This document shows, one piece after another, positions 5,364 to 6,487 of a DNA stretch of 6,487 nt (positions are counted from its first letter, which is position 1; every line of letters begins with the position of its first letter). The translations under genes were made by a program, and so were the position numbers. This DNA comes from Candidatus Omnitrophota bacterium (lineage in GTDB: Bacteria; Omnitrophota; Gorgyraeia; Duberdicusellales; 4484-171): NCBI GenBank assembly GCA_028717025.1, contig JAQUOR010000098.1, positions 1 to 6,487 of the forward strand. The letters run 5' to 3'. The notes under the pieces were generated by a model. The model made no database searches, was not told the DNA's origin, and was given only the letters and a program-made list of their open reading frames with translations.

Positions 5364-6487
5364 ATGAACGATCCAATAAAAGTAATAGTCGAAAAATGTA
5401 TTGGTTGCGGTCTTTGCGTAAAGGCGTGCCCCTTTAGCGCAATTACTGTGGTTAATAAAAAGGCAGTGATTGACCTGGCAAAGTGCAATCTTTGCGGCGC
5501 GTGTAAAGAAGCCTGCAAATTCGAAGCAATCGTCATCATCAAGCCCCAGAGCGTTAAGAAGGATTTCTCTTCTTACAAAGACGTGTGGGTGTTCATCGAG
5601 CGGGAACAGGAAAAAATCGCGGGCGTCTCGTATGAGCTTTTAGGCCGTGCGCATGGCTTGGCAAAAGATTTGCACGGAAAGGTGGTCGCTGTTTTTCTTG
5701 GGGCTAACATAAAAGAAAAAGCTCAGGAGCTTATTTATAAGGGAGCAGATAAAGTCATCTGCGTTGATAAAAAAGAGTTACAGCACTTTATCGCCGAAAA
5801 TTATGCAAATGTCATCAGCCGCTTGGTTACTAAATACAAACCGGAAATATTTTTGGCGGGTGCCACCACCGCGGGCCGTTCGCTGGTTTCCCGCATCGCG
5901 GTGACTATCCGCACGGGTCTTACCGCAGATTGCACCGGCTTAGATATCGATACAGAAAAGAGACTGCTCATACAGACGCGTCCGGCATTTGGCGGCAACA
6001 TCATGGCGCAGATCATCACCCCCAACTACAGGCCTCAGATGGCAACGGTGAGGCACAAGGTGATGAAGGAATTGGTACCGGATACGAAACGCAAAGGCGA
6101 AATTGTCGAAGAAATCATAGACGGCGGCTGTATTGACGCGCGCGTCAAATTCATCGAATATATACAGGAAGAAATTGCCAAAGTAAACCTTGCCGATGCC
6201 GACATCATTGTTTCAGGCGGAAGGGGCCTCCAGGAAGGGAAAAACTTCCAGCTCATTCGAGACCTGGCAGAAGCTATAGGAGCAGCAGTAGGTTCATCGC
6301 GCGCGGCAGTGGACAGCGGATGGATTTCCTATTCGCATCAGGTAGGACAAACGGGAAGGAACGTCGCGCCCAAATTGTATATTGCCTGCGGTATATCGGG
6401 GCAAATCCAGCATTTGGTGGGTATGCAGTCATCAAAAATAATCGTAGCGATAAACAAAGATCCCGATGCGCCGATTTTTAAAGTAGC
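5364..6487 (+). CDS. etfA: Electron transfer flavoprotein subunit alpha with N-terminal 2[4Fe-4S] ferredoxin domain, 3' end cut off
   Basis: The frame is open from the ATG at 5364 to the window end: 374 codons plus two bases. Residues 1-57 are a bacterial ferredoxin domain with CxxCxxCxxxC clusters at Cys12/15/18/22 and Cys41/44/47/51. After a linker, residues 70-255 form the EtfA N-terminal domain (CTGLDID 190-196, RPAFGGNIMAQI 206-217). Residues 278-374 are the FAD-binding C-terminal domain, with SGGRGLQEG (284-292), SSRAAVDSGW (311-320), HQVGQTGRNVAPKLYIACG (325-343) and QIQHLVGM (347-354). About 25 residues are missing after IFKV. The ferredoxin fusion matches CarE of caffeyl-CoA reductase and LctC of the lactate dehydrogenase complex in Acetobacterium woodii, where ferredoxin, NAD and a flavoprotein dehydrogenase exchange electrons by flavin-based bifurcation or confurcation. 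The dehydrogenase partner is expected downstream. The ribosome-binding site is weak (GAG, 8 bases upstream). Confidence 0.95.
   Translation, partial: MNDPIKVIVEKCIGCGLCVKACPFSAITVVNKKAVIDLAKCNLCGACKEACKFEAIVIIKPQSVKKDFSSYKDVWVFIEREQEKIAGVSYELLGRAHGLAKDLHGKVVAVFLGANIKEKAQELIYKGADKVICVDKKELQHFIAENYANVISRLVTKYKPEIFLAGATTAGRSLVSRIAVTIRTGLTADCTGLDIDTEKRLLIQTRPAFGGNIMAQIITPNYRPQMATVRHKVMKELVPDTKRKGEIVEEIIDGGCIDARVKFIEYIQEEIAKVNLADADIIVSGGRGLQEGKNFQLIRDLAEAIGAAVGSSRAAVDSGWISYSHQVGQTGRNVAPKLYIACGISGQIQHLVGMQSSKIIVAINKDPDAPIFKV

Noticed and set aside
5930..6136. Forward ORF of 68 codons
   Set aside because: An alternate frame inside etfA; low-complexity product with no family resemblance.
1..6487. 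CRISPR array, tRNA, rRNA, insertion sequence or prophage genes
   Set aside because: I saw no regularly spaced repeats, no cloverleaf-like segment and no transposase, integrase or phage gene on either strand.

Overview
The window looks like a piece of a Gram-negative, probably anaerobic bacterium. It encodes two envelope proteins of the LolA-like/outer-membrane-barrel type, which implies an outer membrane, and an electron-transfer flavoprotein whose alpha subunit carries a two-[4Fe-4S] ferredoxin domain, an arrangement best known from strict anaerobes. Coding DNA is of moderate GC and intergenic DNA is AT-rich. Shine-Dalgarno sites are mostly weak; the antiporter gene is the clear exception. 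An uncultured lineage such as Omnitrophota would fit, but that is a guess from gene content; nothing here fixes the taxon.

Layout. The left part (1-2680) is read leftwards. It holds a PlsC-like acyltransferase (2680-1988), then about 200 bp with short palindromes, then a tightly coupled pair: an outer-membrane lipoprotein-sorting (LolA-like) protein (1788-979) and a DUF1302-like outer-membrane beta-barrel (975 to beyond position 1, C-terminus missing). The barrel gene is open across the left edge and covers a stretch that could be taken for non-coding. The right part (2991-6487) is read rightwards: a CPA2-family cation:proton antiporter (2991-4229), a very AT-rich gap with a good promoter, etfB (4498-5286), a 77-nt gap filled by a nested inverted-repeat element, and etfA (5364 to beyond 6487, about 25 C-terminal residues missing).

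How the genes may work together. The LolA-like/DUF1302 pair resembles the periplasmic and outer-membrane parts of systems that elsewhere sit beside RND/MMPL-type exporters; no exporter lies in this window. The acyltransferase makes or remodels phospholipids at the inner membrane. The antiporter exchanges Na+ or K+ for H+. EtfBA is the core of a flavin-based electron bifurcating or confurcating complex that couples NAD(H), ferredoxin and a flavoprotein dehydrogenase. The dehydrogenase partner is not in the window and is most likely encoded just downstream. The main points for follow-up are the ferredoxin-fused EtfA, the hairpin element between etfB and etfA, and short possible leader ORFs that end exactly on the starts of etfB and the antiporter gene.
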